Shown: positions 52,266 to 62,034, counted from the first letter of the stretch. The stretch: 64,000 bases of DNA from Pseudomonas sp. P5_109 (GCF_034009455.1 NZ_CP125380.1:3237501-3301500); one strand, 5' to 3'. A program made the numbers and translations. Notes: generated by a model not told the origin, from the letters alone.

Positions 52266-54340
52266 CGATCACGCTCGGCCGCCTGAAGTCGCGCACAGGC
52301 GAGCAGTTCCAGGCGCCGCGCGGCATCCGCGCCATCGAGCAGGGCTTCGCTGTAACCGGGCAAGCGCCGCGACCAGTTCGGGTGAGTGTCGATGGTGCCC
52401 GGCAGGTTGGCCTGTTGTTCCACGCCAAGGGCATCTTCCAGTGGCAGCAACACCAAGGGTGCCCGGGTATGGCCGAGGAAACGCACGCTGGCATCGAGCA
52501 CCTGGTCGGTTTCGTGGGATTCCTCGCGAAAGTTCTGCGGGTCCTGGCTCAACGCCCGGCGCAGGCCTTCGCGCTCGCGTTCACGGTGCTGGCGCCATTC
52601 GATTTCAGTGCTGGCATCGACCATGCCGAGCCCGGCGTTCCAGTCGATATCACGGCCATGCCACCAGCCGTTGAGGGTGGGCAGGTCATGGGTGCTGGTG
52701 GTCGCCAGGGCGTTGTCGGGCCAGTCGAGGATCGGCTTGAAGTGCGTGTTGTCTTGTTCGAACAGCAATACCCGCATGCCGAGCATCGAACGGGCGATGA
52801 GTTTTTCCCGCAGGCCGTCCGGCACGGTACCGAGGTCTTCGCCGAGGACGATGGCCTGGTGACGGTGGGACTCCAGGGTCAGCAGGCGCAGCAGATCGTC
52901 CACCGGGTAATACAGGTAGGCGCCGTCGGCTGGCGGCGAGCCATTGGGGATCACCCACAGACGCTGCAAGCCCATGACGTGATCGATGCGCAAGCCACCG
53001 GAATGGGCGAAGTTGGCCCGCAGCATTTCGATGAAGGCACGGAAACCATTGCGCACCAGGCCTTCGGGGGAGAACGCGGAAATCCCCCAGCCCTGGCCAC
53101 TGCGGTTGAGAATGTCCGGCGGCGCTCCGACGGTGAGGGAGGCGAGCAGTTCGTCCTGACGGCTCCAGGCCTGGCTGCCACCGCCATCGGCGCCAACGGC
53201 CAGGTCGGCGATCAGGCCAATGCTCATGCCGCTGGCGCGGGCGGCGGTTTGCGCGCGCTCCAGGCAGCGCGTGATCAGCCACTGACAGAAGGCATAGAAA
53301 CCGATTCGCCCGGCATTCTCTTCGGCGAATGCTGCAAGCTCGTCACTGCGCGGGTTGCGCCAGGGTTCGGGCCATTGGCGCCAGTCGAGGTGTTCACCGC
53401 GTGCGGCGCGAGCCTCCTGGATGGCTTCGAAGCGGCAGTGGTTTTCCAGCGCTTCGCCAGCGGCGTGACGAAAACTGCTGAAATCCTCGTGCAACGGGTG
53501 TTCACCCTGGACGAAACCTTCGTACAGCGACTGCAGCAGCCGGTGCTTGGCTTCGGCGGCGGCCGGCCAGTCAATCAGCGGGCGTTCTTCCAGTGCCTTG
53601 AGTTCAATGGCCAGGCCAGTGGCGTCAATGGCGGTACGCAATGCGCGTTCGCCGAGAATGGTGCCGGGGGCGCAGTAAAGGCTGTTGAGAAACAAGCGGC
53701 TGGACGGCGAATATGGGCTGTAGCGCTGGGTGTCACTGGAAAACATCGCATGCAACGGGCTGATCGCCAGCGCCTCGGCGCCACGCTCACCGGCCACCCG
53801 GGCGAGGTCCTCCAGCGCCTGGGTATCACCAAAGCCGCCATCGCCGGGGCGGCGCAATCCATACAGCTGCACGCTCAGGCCCCAGGCACGCGGGATCGGG
53901 TTGTCCACGGCGTCGGCCACGCTGTAGCAACGGGCCGGCGCCACCGCCAGGGTGAAGGTTTGTCCGTCGATGCTGACTTGTTGATAGCCGACCGGAACCA
54001 GTCCCGGCAGCACCGAGTTGGCATCCAGTTTCAGGTTCAGCCGCGAGCCATCCTCGAGGTGGATTTCGCAAGGGGTTTGCGGCTCGAAGAAACGCGCCAG
54101 GTCCAGGCCTGCACCCGCATCGACGGTCATCAGGGGTGGCAAGTGATGGGTCTGTTGCACCGCTTGCAATTCCAGCAGGCTGGCGTCGATTTCCTGGGCG
54201 CTGCCGGCTGGGTGGCCAAGGCCGGTCAGGACGTTGCGCAACACCGAAGGTGCAACTTTTTGCGCACGGCCGTTGGCGTCGATCCAATCGACCGCTAGGC
54301 CGGCACGGCTGGCCAGGATTTCCAGTTGCGCATCACTCAT
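52262..54340 (-). CDS. malQ: 4-alpha-glucanotransferase MalQ
   Basis: 692 residues, GH77. It transfers maltodextrin segments between glucans (disproportionation), supplying chains of suitable length for TreY and GlgX products. Visible motifs: WGLSVQLYGLRRPGDGGFGD, nucleophile D453 in GLRIDHVMGLQRLWVIP, acid E501 in VLGEDLGTVP and STHDLPTLNGWW. The N-terminal 150 residues form the extension common in proteobacterial MalQ. ATG at 54340 gives MSDAQLEILASRAGLAVDWID, the family start; it overlaps the end of treZ by 8 bases. It overlaps treY by four bases, so treZ-malQ-treY are translationally coupled. Confidence 0.95.
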   Translation of the reverse strand: MSDAQLEILASRAGLAVDWIDANGRAQKVAPSVLRNVLTGLGHPAGSAQEIDASLLELQAVQQTHHLPPLMTVDAGAGLDLARFFEPQTPCEIHLEDGSRLNLKLDANSVLPGLVPVGYQQVSIDGQTFTLAVAPARCYSVADAVDNPIPRAWGLSVQLYGLRRPGDGGFGDTQALEDLARVAGERGAEALAISPLHAMFSSDTQRYSPYSPSSRLFLNSLYCAPGTILGERALRTAIDATGLAIELKALEERPLIDWPAAAEAKHRLLQSLYEGFVQGEHPLHEDFSSFRHAAGEALENHCRFEAIQEARAARGEHLDWRQWPEPWRNPRSDELAAFAEENAGRIGFYAFCQWLITRCLERAQTAARASGMSIGLIADLAVGADGGGSQAWSRQDELLASLTVGAPPDILNRSGQGWGISAFSPEGLVRNGFRAFIEMLRANFAHSGGLRIDHVMGLQRLWVIPNGSPPADGAYLYYPVDDLLRLLTLESHRHQAIVLGEDLGTVPDGLREKLIARSMLGMRVLLFEQDNTHFKPILDWPDNALATTSTHDLPTLNGWWHGRDIDWNAGLGMVDASTEIEWRQHREREREGLRRALSQDPQNFREESHETDQVLDASVRFLGHTRAPLVLLPLEDALGVEQQANLPGTIDTHPNWSRRLPGYSEALLDGADAARRLELLACARLQAAERDR

Positions 54341-56132
54341 GGACGCTCTCCATACGGGGTAGCAAAGGGGCTGCGGCGGCGAGGCTGGCGAGCGCGCAAT
54401 ATGGGGCAAGGGTGCCTTGGTCCAGCAGCCCGGCGCTCTGTGGCGGGTATTCGAACAACCGCGTGGCACCAGGCAGTGAGGTGTGGACTACGGGCTTGGC
54501 GCTGAGGTTCAGGTCAATGCGCAGTTGGCTGCCGTCGCCCAGGCGCCAAGATGCACTGACCGCGCCTTCGCCCAGCACGTCGGCGCCCAATGCCTGGGCA
54601 TCGGGCAGGCGCGGGATGAGGAGCCGGTGACGGATCTGCAACAGCCGGCAATACAGGTCATGCATCTCGCCGTGGCCGGTCAGGGGCAGGACAGGGCGCG
54701 ACGCTGCAAACGTCTGCGGATCGTTCGGGTCCGGAATGTGTTCGAGCAGGAGCGGGCCGGCAAAGGCGCTGAACGCCGCGAACTCGTTGCGTCGGCCGTC
54801 GCGAACAAGTTTCGCCAATTCACCGTGATGGCTGGTGAAAAACAGGAAGGGTTGCTCGACGGCAAACTCGTCGCCCATGAACAGCAACGGAATCATCGGC
54901 GACAGCAGCAGCAACACCGTGGCGGCCCGTAGCGCTTGCGGGTGGGCGAGTTGATGCAGGCGCTCGCCGAAGGCCCGGTTGCCGATCTGGTCATGGTTCT
55001 GCAAAAACAGGATGAATGCGCCGGGTGGCAAATGCCCGCTGGGCTCACCACGCGCCACACCATGACGGTTCAGATGGCCCTGGAACACGAAACCCTGGCT
55101 CAGGCAGCGCGCCAGTTGTTCGGTGGGGTTTTGCGCGTAGTCGGCGTAATAGGCCTCGGTTTCACCGGTGAGCAATACGTGCAGGGCGTTGTGGCCGTCG
55201 TCATTCCATTGCGCGTCGTAATCGTGTTCGAGCAGGCTGGCCTGGTTGTGTTCGTTCTCCACCATCAGCCAGACATGCCGCGCCGGCCCCGTCTGCTGGC
55301 GCACCCGTCGGGCCAGTTCCTGGAGGAAGTCCGGGTCTTCGATGGCGTGCACCGCGTCCAGGCGCAATCCGTCGAATCGGTATTCCAGCAGCCACATCAA
55401 GGCGTTTTCGATGAAGAAGTCCCGTACTTCGCGACGGCGCAAGTCGATGGCCGCGCCCCACGGGGTGTGTTTGTCTTCGCGAAAAAAGCCCTTGGCATAA
55501 CGATGCAGGTAATTGCCGTCCGGGCCGAAGTGGTTGTAGACCACGTCGAGAATCACCGCCAAACCGTGGCCATGGGCGGTATCGATCAAGTGCTTGAGCT
55601 GCTCGGGTGAGCCGTATGAAGCCTGGGGTGCGTAGGGCAGGACGCCGTCATAACCCCAGTTGCGCTCACCGGGAAACTGCGCGATGGGCATCAGTTCGAT
55701 CGCAGTCACACCCAGTTCGACCAGCCGCGCCAGATGCTGCTCGACGGCACTGAAGCCGCCGAGTGCACCGACATGCAACTCGTAGATCACCGCTTCGTTC
55801 CATGGCCGTCCCGGCCAGGTACTGTGTTGCCAGGCATAGGCCAGCGGATCGACCACCACACTGTGCCGGTCAACATCGCCTGCCTGGGCGCGGGAGGCCG
55901 GGTCGGGCACCTCCAGTTCGCCGTCGATGCTGTAGCGGTAACGCGTACCTGCCGGGCATCGGGTGTTGATCACGAACCAGCCGTCGGCCTGGGGCAGCAA
56001 CGGCAAGGACTGTCCATTTTCCAGTTCGACACTGACGTAGAACGCATCTGGCGCCCACAACGCGAATCGCGTGTGCTCCGGGTCCAGCATGATTGCGCCG
56101 TGGGGCCAGGTCTCAAGGGTCCGTAACGGCAT
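54333..56132 (-). CDS. treZ: Maltooligosyltrehalose trehalohydrolase TreZ
   Basis: 599 residues, GH13_10. It cleaves the alpha-1,4 link next to the trehalosyl end made by TreY and so releases trehalose. The N-terminal domain has RFALWAPDAFYVSVEL. The barrel has VTAIELMPIAQFPGERNWGYDGVLPYAPQASYG, nucleophile D259 in FDGLRLDAVHAI, E292 in LMVENEHNQAS as probable acid, and FLQNHDQIGNRAFGERL. GAGG precedes ATG at 56132. It is 12 bases after glgA and overlaps malQ. The Pseudomonas cluster with glgA-treZ-malQ-treY in one operon is conserved. Confidence 0.95.
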   Translation of the reverse strand: MPLRTLETWPHGAIMLDPEHTRFALWAPDAFYVSVELENGQSLPLLPQADGWFVINTRCPAGTRYRYSIDGELEVPDPASRAQAGDVDRHSVVVDPLAYAWQHSTWPGRPWNEAVIYELHVGALGGFSAVEQHLARLVELGVTAIELMPIAQFPGERNWGYDGVLPYAPQASYGSPEQLKHLIDTAHGHGLAVILDVVYNHFGPDGNYLHRYAKGFFREDKHTPWGAAIDLRRREVRDFFIENALMWLLEYRFDGLRLDAVHAIEDPDFLQELARRVRQQTGPARHVWLMVENEHNQASLLEHDYDAQWNDDGHNALHVLLTGETEAYYADYAQNPTEQLARCLSQGFVFQGHLNRHGVARGEPSGHLPPGAFILFLQNHDQIGNRAFGERLHQLAHPQALRAATVLLLLSPMIPLLFMGDEFAVEQPFLFFTSHHGELAKLVRDGRRNEFAAFSAFAGPLLLEHIPDPNDPQTFAASRPVLPLTGHGEMHDLYCRLLQIRHRLLIPRLPDAQALGADVLGEGAVSASWRLGDGSQLRIDLNLSAKPVVHTSLPGATRLFEYPPQSAGLLDQGTLAPYCALASLAAAAPLLPRMESVHE

Positions 56133-56144
56133 CTTGAAAGCCTC

Positions 56145-57728
56145 TTACTGTTTGTGCGATTTCCCCAATGCCTTAGCCACAAGCTGTTCGTAGAGTTCGG
56201 CGTAGGGTTCGACCGCCTTGCACCAGTTGAACGGTGCTGCCATGGCCCGGCAGCGCATGGCGTGCAGCAGGTCGGGAAAGGCGAACACCTTGAACGCACG
56301 GCTCAGGGCTTCCTGATAGCTCTGCACGGTGGATTCATCGAACAGGAAACCGGTCACGCCGTTTTCGATGGTGTCGGCCAGGCCTCCGGTATTGCGTGCC
56401 ACCGGCAACGAGCCGAAGCGCTGGGCATACATCTGGCTCAGGCCGCATGGCTCGTAACGCGAAGGCATCAGCAGGAAGTCGCTGCCGGCGAACATGCGCC
56501 GGGCGTCGGTTTCGTTGAAGCCAATGCGCACGCCGATCTGCCCGGGGAAGCGCAGGGCCAGTTCGCGCATCGACTGTTCTTCCTCCGGCTCGCCACGGCC
56601 AATGATTGCGATCTGGCCGCCGGATTTGACGATGTATTCGGAGACTGCCTCGGTGAGGTCCAGGCCTTTCTGGTAAACCAGTCGCGAGACCACCGCAAAC
56701 AGGGGGCCTTCGGAGTCTTCCAGACCGAACAGCTCGCGGACGTGGGCGGCATTGACTGCCTTGCCATCCCAGTCGCCGACCTCGAACGGGCAGAACAGGT
56801 GCGGGTCGGTCGCCGCATCCCAGCTTTCATCGATACCGTTGGGAATCCCGCTGAGCAGGCCTTGCTGGGTCTTGGCGGCGAGGAAACCGTCGAGACCGCA
56901 GCCGAAGTCCGGCGTGGTGATTTCCTGGGCGTAGGTCGCGCTGACCGTGGTGATGTGGCTCGAATAGGCCATGCCGGCCTTGAGGAACGACATCTTGCCG
57001 TAGAACTCCATGCCTTCCTGTTGCAGCGCGTGATGGGGAATGCCCAGTTCGGGGCACGAGCCCAGGCTGGTCACGCCCTGGTAAGCCAGGTTGTGAATGG
57101 TGAACAGCGTCGGCGTGCGCTGCCCGCGCCAGTGCATATAGGCCGGGGCCAGGCCGGCGGGCCAGTCGTGGGCATGCACCAGGTCCGGGCACCAGTGGAT
57201 TTGTGCGAGGTTGGCGGCGATATCGGCGGCTGCCAGGCCCAGGCGGGCGAAACGGATATGGTTGTCCGGCCAGTCGCGGCCGTTGTTGGCGCCGTAGGGT
57301 GAACCTTCGCGCTCATAGAGTTCGGGGCAGATCAGCACGTAAATGACCAGGCCATCGGGCATGTCCATGCGCCCGATCTTGCACGGTGGCAACGCCGCAT
57401 GGCCGCCGAGTTCGCCAATGATATGGATCGGATTTTCGCTATGCAGCACCTGCGGGTAACCCGGGATCAACACCCGTACGTCATGCAGATGGGCCATGGC
57501 CCGTGGCAGTGCCGCGGAAACGTCGCCCAGGCCACCGGTTTTCACCAGGTCGGCAATTTCCGAGGTGACGAACAGGACTTTCTTACGGTTCGGATTCTGG
57601 TTGGCTGCCGGGGTCAGCGTCCTGGTGCCAGGCACGTTGACAGGTTGGGTATTTGCGGCAGTCACGGCGCTCGATTCGCCGACCTGATGAGCACGCTCTC
57701 CCTGTATTTCCAAAGCCGTACTGATCAT
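56145..57728 (-). CDS. glgA: Glycogen synthase GlgA
   Basis: 527 residues, GT5 glycosyltransferase. It extends alpha-1,4-glucan from an activated glucose donor, normally ADP-glucose. The donor-binding KTGGLGDV has K63; further motifs are LVHAHDWPAGLAP, FTIHNLAYQG, VVSRLVYQKGLDL and the C-terminal LLMPSRYEPCGLSQMYAQRFGSLPVARNTGGLADTI with the catalytic glutamate in YEPCG. An N-terminal extension of about 47 residues precedes VLFVTSEIADLVKTGG. ATG at 57728 follows GGGAG. It leads the operon glgA-treZ-malQ-treY-DUF2934-glgX. No glgC (ADP-glucose pyrophosphorylase) is in the window. Confidence 0.95.
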   Translation of the reverse strand: MISTALEIQGERAHQVGESSAVTAANTQPVNVPGTRTLTPAANQNPNRKKVLFVTSEIADLVKTGGLGDVSAALPRAMAHLHDVRVLIPGYPQVLHSENPIHIIGELGGHAALPPCKIGRMDMPDGLVIYVLICPELYEREGSPYGANNGRDWPDNHIRFARLGLAAADIAANLAQIHWCPDLVHAHDWPAGLAPAYMHWRGQRTPTLFTIHNLAYQGVTSLGSCPELGIPHHALQQEGMEFYGKMSFLKAGMAYSSHITTVSATYAQEITTPDFGCGLDGFLAAKTQQGLLSGIPNGIDESWDAATDPHLFCPFEVGDWDGKAVNAAHVRELFGLEDSEGPLFAVVSRLVYQKGLDLTEAVSEYIVKSGGQIAIIGRGEPEEEQSMRELALRFPGQIGVRIGFNETDARRMFAGSDFLLMPSRYEPCGLSQMYAQRFGSLPVARNTGGLADTIENGVTGFLFDESTVQSYQEALSRAFKVFAFPDLLHAMRCRAMAAPFNWCKAVEPYAELYEQLVAKALGKSHKQ

Positions 57729-58286
57729 ATGAATCTCCCGTGTTGTTGATCTAATTCTTAGGTCTGGCAAACGGTGTTCCAAAGCCAATTCACGTGGCCG
57801 GGCGCAATCGCGCTACGCATCAGTGAGCAAGCGCTGCCCAATGCGCTGAAGCAGAAAGGGTGAATGAGCCGTTGCAAAGATTGCACCAGTCGCAACGCAC
57901 CTTCTTGTCAGAGGACTGATCGGGATGGGAAAAAGTTTCGGCTATTTTTCCACTTTATGACCGATCGGTTTCGTCTCGAGAAAATGAGTCTAGGCCAGAA
58001 CTTAGAGCGGTAAAGGGCAGATGGCAAAATTGTTCGACAATCGGTTTATAACGGTACGGACGTGCCTGTTAGAGGTGCAAACGCCCCGACGAAGTGCAGT
58101 TTTTTATGCATTTTTGCCGCAAAAAGTCACCGGGCAGTCATATAAGTGTGCAATGGGATCGAGCGCTGGCGCACCATCGTGGTGCGCCCGCTGAGTCCCG
58201 CATTTGGCCGAACCACTGCCTTACTGCCCACCTTGATGCCTTGTTATAGTTCCGGCCTCATTTTTGCCCGCAAAAGGATCACTGGC
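57729..58286. other. Divergent intergenic region between glgA and the crotonase gene
   Basis: 558 bases with no supported gene. It should hold the glgA operon promoter (leftward) and that of the crotonase-nudC pair (rightward). Visible elements are ATTGT-TCG-ACAAT at 58029-58041, a GntR-like palindrome, and the larger palindrome plus sigma-54-like site listed separately. The left half contains several TGCACC or GGTGCA half-sites (near 57882 and 58073). No terminator-like run is seen. Confidence 0.55.
58168..58220 (+). promoter_or_regulatory. NtrC-like palindrome and possible sigma-54 promoter
   Basis: GGCGCACCA-TCG-TGGTGCGCC (58168-58188) is a perfect 9-bp inverted repeat and fits the NtrC operator TGCACCA-N3-TGGTGCA except at its outermost bases. 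At 58206-58219, GG and GC are spaced by exactly ten bases (TGGCCGAACCACTGCC), the -24/-12 geometry of sigma-54 promoters, but TTGC reads CTGC. The palindrome lies closer to the promoter than usual for NtrC, so the reading is tentative. Confidence 0.4.
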
Positions 58287-59099
58287 ATGTCTCAGTACAG
58301 CGCGTTCAACGTCGAACTGGTCGATAAAATCGCCCATGTGCAGATCAACCGCCCGGAGAAGATCAACTCGATGAACGCCGCGTTCTGGAGCGAGATCGTC
58401 GAGATCTTCCAGTGGATCGACGACACCGATGAAGTGCGCGTGGTGGTCCTCAGTGGCGCAGGCAAGCATTTTTCCTCGGGCATCGACCTGATGATGCTGG
58501 CCGGCGTGGCCAATGAGCTGGGCAAGGACGTCGGACGCAATGCGCGCCTGCTGCGGCGCAAGATCCTCACCCTGCAAGCGTCGTTCAATGCCGTCGATAA
58601 CTGCCGCAAACCGGTGCTGGCGGCCATTCAGGGTTACTGCCTGGGCGGCGCCATTGACCTGATTGCCGCGTGCGACATGCGTTATGCCGCCGAGGACGCA
58701 CAGTTTTCGATCAAGGAAATCGACATCGGCATGGCCGCCGACGTCGGTACGTTGCAACGCTTGCCGCGGATCATCGGTGACGGCATGCTGCGCGAACTGG
58801 CTTACACTGGTCGCACCTTCGGCGCCGACGAAGCGCGGGGCATGGGCCTGGTCAATCGCGTCTACAGCGACAACGCCAGCCTGCTCGACGGCGTCATGGG
58901 CATTGCCCGGGAAATCGCCGGCAAGTCGCCGATCGCCGTCACCGGCACCAAGGAGATGATCAGCTACATGCGTGACCATCGCATTGATGACGGCCTCGAA
59001 TACGTCGCCACCTGGAACGCCGCCATGCTGCAATCCACCGATCTGCGCGTGGCCATGGCCGCCCATATGAGCAAACAGAAACCTGAATTTCTGGATTGA
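58287..59099 (+). CDS. Crotonase-family Delta3,5-Delta2,4-dienoyl-CoA isomerase-like
   Basis: 270 residues. Crotonase fold with the oxyanion-hole segments KHFSSGIDLMML (60-71) and QGYCLGGAIDLIAACDMRYA (115-133). The catalytic region KEIDIGMAADVGTLQRLPRIIG has E144 and D152, spaced as E196 and D204 of rat dienoyl-CoA isomerase ECH1, which also has the GLAADVGTLQRLPK signature. This points to isomerisation of 3,5-dienoyl-CoA during oxidation of unsaturated fatty acids rather than plain enoyl-CoA hydration. AAAGGATC precedes ATG at 58287; an in-frame upstream extension to 58146 has no support. It is six bases upstream of nudC, an apparent operon. Confidence 0.88.
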   Translation: MSQYSAFNVELVDKIAHVQINRPEKINSMNAAFWSEIVEIFQWIDDTDEVRVVVLSGAGKHFSSGIDLMMLAGVANELGKDVGRNARLLRRKILTLQASFNAVDNCRKPVLAAIQGYCLGGAIDLIAACDMRYAAEDAQFSIKEIDIGMAADVGTLQRLPRIIGDGMLRELAYTGRTFGADEARGMGLVNRVYSDNASLLDGVMGIAREIAGKSPIAVTGTKEMISYMRDHRIDDGLEYVATWNAAMLQSTDLRVAMAAHMSKQKPEFLD

Positions 59100-59105
59100 T
59101 TAACC

Positions 59106-59936
59106 ATGATTCCTCGCTGGACCACTGCAGTACTGGACACCGATCAACCCGGCGGCTGGGCCGTTGCGCGCAGCCCCGAAGGCTTTCTGTTCGATGACAA
59201 TGGCGCACTGTTCGCGCGCGAATGGCTCAAGCGCCAGGACCTGCCGATTCTCGCCGAGCATGGCATCGGTCATCTCGATGGCGAGCCGGTCTACCTGCTG
59301 GAGCTGCGCAGTCAAAGCGAAGTGCCGGGCTGCAACTGGAAAGGCCTGCGGGCGTTCATGCTGGAGGGCGATCACACGATCTACAAAGTGCTCGGTTACG
59401 CCGCGCAGATCGGCACCTGGGCCCGCGAGCACCGTTTTTGCGGCAATTGCGGGCAAGCCATGACGCAAGTGCCGCGGGAGCGGGCGATGTATTGCCAGCC
59501 ATGCGATTTGCGCAGTTACCCGCGAATTTCGCCGAGCATGATTGTATTGGTCACTCGTGGCGATGAAATCCTGCTGGCGCGTTCACCGCGTTTCGTCACG
59601 GGCGTCTACAGCACGTTGGCCGGGTTTGCCGAACCGGGCGAGTCGGCCGAGGACTGCCTGATTCGCGAGGTTCGCGAAGAAGTGAGCATCGAGGTCAGGA
59701 ATATCCAGTACCTGGGCAGCCAGTGCTGGCCGTTCCCGCACTCGATGATGCTCGGCTTTCATGCCGAATATGCCGGTGGCGAGATCGTCTGCCAGGAAGA
59801 CGAGATCGAGGACGCCCAGTGGTTCAACGTGCACGAGCTGCCGCCGTTGCCGGCGTCACGCTCGATTGCCCGTTACCTGATCGACGTCTACGTGGCGCGG
59901 CGCTTAGGCCACGCTGAACCAGTGCTGCCAGGCTAG
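59106..59936 (+). CDS. nudC: NAD(+)/NADH pyrophosphatase NudC
   Basis: 276 residues. It hydrolyses NAD(H) to NMN(H) and AMP and, in E. coli, removes NAD caps from RNA. A zinc ribbon uses C112, C115, C130 and C133 (FCGNCG...YCQPC). The Nudix box [23 protein letters not shown] (about 173-195) is complete. The family array SQPWPFPxS reads SQCWPFPHS here (205-213), with cysteine for the first proline; the rest is kept. ATG at 59106 is six bases after the crotonase stop. Its last 33 bases overlap the end of the convergent TSUP gene. Confidence 0.95.
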   Translation: MIPRWTTAVLDTDQPGGWAVARSPEGFLFDDNGALFAREWLKRQDLPILAEHGIGHLDGEPVYLLELRSQSEVPGCNWKGLRAFMLEGDHTIYKVLGYAAQIGTWAREHRFCGNCGQAMTQVPRERAMYCQPCDLRSYPRISPSMIVLVTRGDEILLARSPRFVTGVYSTLAGFAEPGESAEDCLIREVREEVSIEVRNIQYLGSQCWPFPHSMMLGFHAEYAGGEIVCQEDEIEDAQWFNVHELPPLPASRSIARYLIDVYVARRLGHAEPVLPG

Positions 59937-60683
59937 ACGCACGGTCAGGCCCAGCACCACGGTGATGAACACCGGACGAATGAATTTCGCGCCGCCGCTG
60001 ATGGCGGTGCGGGCACCGAAGAAGGCGCCGACCATCAACGACGAGCCCATGCACAGGCCGATGATCCAGTCCACCTGACCGGAAAAGATGAAGATCGACA
60101 GCGCCGCCGCGTTGCTGACGAAGTTCATGCTGCGCGCCACACCGCTGGCCTTCACCAGGTCGATGGGGTACAGCAGCAGGCTGCTCACGGTCCAGAACGC
60201 GCCCGTGCCCGGACCGGCCACGCCATCATAGAAGCCGAGGCTGAAGCCTTGGGTCGACTGCCACTTTTTCTTGATCGGTGCGTCGCTGTCCGTCGGCGCT
60301 TTCGGCGTGCCGCCAAACAAGAGATAGACACCACAAGCGAAGACGATCACCGGCAGCATTTTGTTCAGCCATTCCGCCGGCAGGTAGTGCGCGACCACGG
60401 CGCCGGTCAGCGCGCCGACCAGGGTGCCGACGATGGCGTGGACCCATTGCGCGGGGTGGAACAGCTTGCGTCGGTAGAAAGTGAAGCTGGCAATGGCCGA
60501 ACCGAAGGTCGAGCTGAGCTTGTTGGTGCCCAGCACCAGATGCGGTGGCAGGCCGGCAGTCAGCAGGGCCGGGGTGGTCAACAGTCCACCACCACCAGCG
60601 ATGGCGTCGATGAAGCCGGCAACAAAAGCGACAAGGGCCAGGATGGCCAGGGTAGAGAGGTCAACGCTGAGTTCGAAAGGCAT
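59904..60683 (-). CDS. TSUP (TauE/SafE) family permease
   Basis: 259 residues with about eight hydrophobic segments. The first TauE/SafE repeat has [51 protein letters not shown], and the second has [50 protein letters not shown], the standard inverted pair. The family moves sulfite, sulfonates or other organosulfur anions across the inner membrane; the substrate cannot be told. No strong ribosome site precedes ATG at 60683. Its 3' end overlaps nudC by 33 bases on the other strand, so both coding ends are constrained. Confidence 0.9.
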   Translation of the reverse strand: MPFELSVDLSTLAILALVAFVAGFIDAIAGGGGLLTTPALLTAGLPPHLVLGTNKLSSTFGSAIASFTFYRRKLFHPAQWVHAIVGTLVGALTGAVVAHYLPAEWLNKMLPVIVFACGVYLLFGGTPKAPTDSDAPIKKKWQSTQGFSLGFYDGVAGPGTGAFWTVSSLLLYPIDLVKASGVARSMNFVSNAAALSIFIFSGQVDWIIGLCMGSSLMVGAFFGARTAISGGAKFIRPVFITVVLGLTVRLAWQHWFSVA

Positions 60684-60764
60684 GGGATCGACTTATTCGG
60701 CGGGTGCAGAAAGAGGCTGCGGGGAAGGGCAGCATCTTAACCACCTGCACAACACAAAACCATT

Positions 60765-60852
60765 GTGGGAGCGGGCTTGCTCGCGAAGAGGCCGTCAGAT
60801 CCAGCATAAATGTTGGCTGACACACCGCTTTCGCGAGCAAGCCCGCTCCCAC
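60765..60852. repeat. REPIN, GTGGGAGCGGGC type
   Basis: Perfect arms GTGGGAGCGGGCTTGCTCGC and GCGAGCAAGCCCGCTCCCAC around a spacer with CCAGCATAAATGTTGG. It lies between the divergent start of the TSUP gene and the end of the DUF1348 gene. Confidence 0.92.
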
Positions 60853-60873
60853 AGGGGTTAGTGCAAATTCAAA

Positions 60874-61350
60874 CTACAGGCCCAGATCCGACAGCCCCGG
60901 ATGATCATCCGGACGACGCCCCAGCGGCCAGTGATACTTGCGCTCGCTTTCCTTGATCGGCATGTCGTTGATGCAAGCGAAGCGGCGGGCCATCAGGCCG
61001 TCCTCGTTGAACTCCCAGTTTTCGTTGCCGTAGGAACGGAACCAGTTGCCCGAGTCATCGTGCCACTCATAGGCATAACGCACGGCGATGCGGTTGTCGG
61101 TAAAGGCCCAGAGTTCCTTGATCAGTCGATAATCCAGTTCCTTGGCCCATTTACGGGTCAGGAACGCCTTGGCTTCTTCGCGGTTGTGGGCGAACTCGGC
61201 GCGATTGCGCCATTGGGTGTCCAGGGTGTAGGCCAGGGACACTCGCTCGGGATCTCGGGAGTTCCAGCCGTCTTCAGCCAGGCGAATTTTTTCAATGGCC
61301 GATTCACGGGTGAAAGGGGGCAATGGTGGACGAACTTCGGTATTAGACAT
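60874..61350 (-). CDS. DUF1348 (NTF2-like/SnoaL-like) protein
   Basis: 158 residues with the NTF2-like cone fold seen in DUF1348. Family pieces are [100 protein letters not shown] and [13 protein letters not shown] with [21 protein letters not shown] at the end. The fold usually forms a ligand pocket; substrate and activity are unknown. GGAGAC precedes ATG at 61350, which excludes an upstream start at 61464. It is 55 bases downstream of the tetR gene in the same direction, so it is a likely TetR target. Confidence 0.9.
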   Translation of the reverse strand: MSNTEVRPPLPPFTRESAIEKIRLAEDGWNSRDPERVSLAYTLDTQWRNRAEFAHNREEAKAFLTRKWAKELDYRLIKELWAFTDNRIAVRYAYEWHDDSGNWFRSYGNENWEFNEDGLMARRFACINDMPIKESERKYHWPLGRRPDDHPGLSDLGL

Positions 61351-61405
61351 TTCAAGTCTCCGTATCAAGTTAAAGTTAAAACAACTGTCGAGCTTGATCA
61401 GGTTG

Positions 61406-61969
61406 CTACAGGTCCAATAACTTTCGCGCCATGCATTGCGCATTATCGGCGGCACTGTGATCACCCATTACAAGCGCCACGGTAATGGCACCATCGATCA
61501 GGATCAGCAGCTGTCTGGCCAGCCTCTGCGGATCCTCGGCGCCATGTTCGGTACACAGCTCGCACACGTAGTCGAGCAGCTTCTGTTTATGCTCTTTGGC
61601 GACCAGGCGCACCGGGTCTTGCGGGTCGCCGGTTTCGCCACTGGTATTGATGAAGGCGCAGCCGCGGAAGCCTTCCGAGGCGAACCACGATTTGAGCACG
61701 GTAAACAGGTTGAGCAGGCGTTCGGCCGGGGTTCGGGCCTGGTCGACTTCGCCCCTGTACCAGCGCATCCAGCGTTGGTCGCGGCGTTGCAGGGCGGCTA
61801 CCACCAGTTCGTCCTTGTTGGCGAAGTAGCGGTAGATGCTTTTTCTGGAGACGCCGGCGGTCTTCACCAGAAGATCCATGCCAGTGGCGGCTATGCCACT
61901 TTTGTAGATCAACTTCTCGGTGACATCCAGGATGATGTCGCGTGTATCGTTACTTTTGATTTCGTTCAT
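61406..61969 (-). CDS. TetR/AcrR family transcriptional regulator
   Basis: 187 residues. The N-terminal helix-turn-helix (about 10-60) reads [50 protein letters not shown], classic TetR. The C-terminal ligand domain begins [48 protein letters not shown], the form seen in small-molecule-responsive repressors. The ATG at 61969 is the only start that fits the family; a long in-frame upstream extension runs through REP sequence and is not coding. A perfect 14-bp palindrome lies 13 bases upstream of the ATG, so autorepression is likely, probably with control of the downstream DUF1348 gene. Confidence 0.92.
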   Translation of the reverse strand: MNEIKSNDTRDIILDVTEKLIYKSGIAATGMDLLVKTAGVSRKSIYRYFANKDELVVAALQRRDQRWMRWYRGEVDQARTPAERLLNLFTVLKSWFASEGFRGCAFINTSGETGDPQDPVRLVAKEHKQKLLDYVCELCTEHGAEDPQRLARQLLILIDGAITVALVMGDHSAADNAQCMARKLLDL

Positions 61970-61981
61970 GTGGCTAACAGT

Positions 61982-61995
61982 AGAACGATCGTTCT
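61982..61995. promoter_or_regulatory. Palindromic operator candidate of the TetR gene
   Basis: AGAACGATCGTTCT is a perfect 14-bp palindrome, 12 bases upstream of the tetR ATG at 61969. Position and symmetry fit an autoregulatory TetR site. No second copy was noticed in the window. Confidence 0.6.
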
Positions 61996-62034
61996 CCTTA
62001 GTAAATTGGTTTTTGTGGTGCTTGACAAATGGTC

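Noticed and set aside
52382..54298. Long plus-strand frame (638 codons) opposite malQ
   Set aside because: Antisense shadow of a gene with all GH77 motifs.
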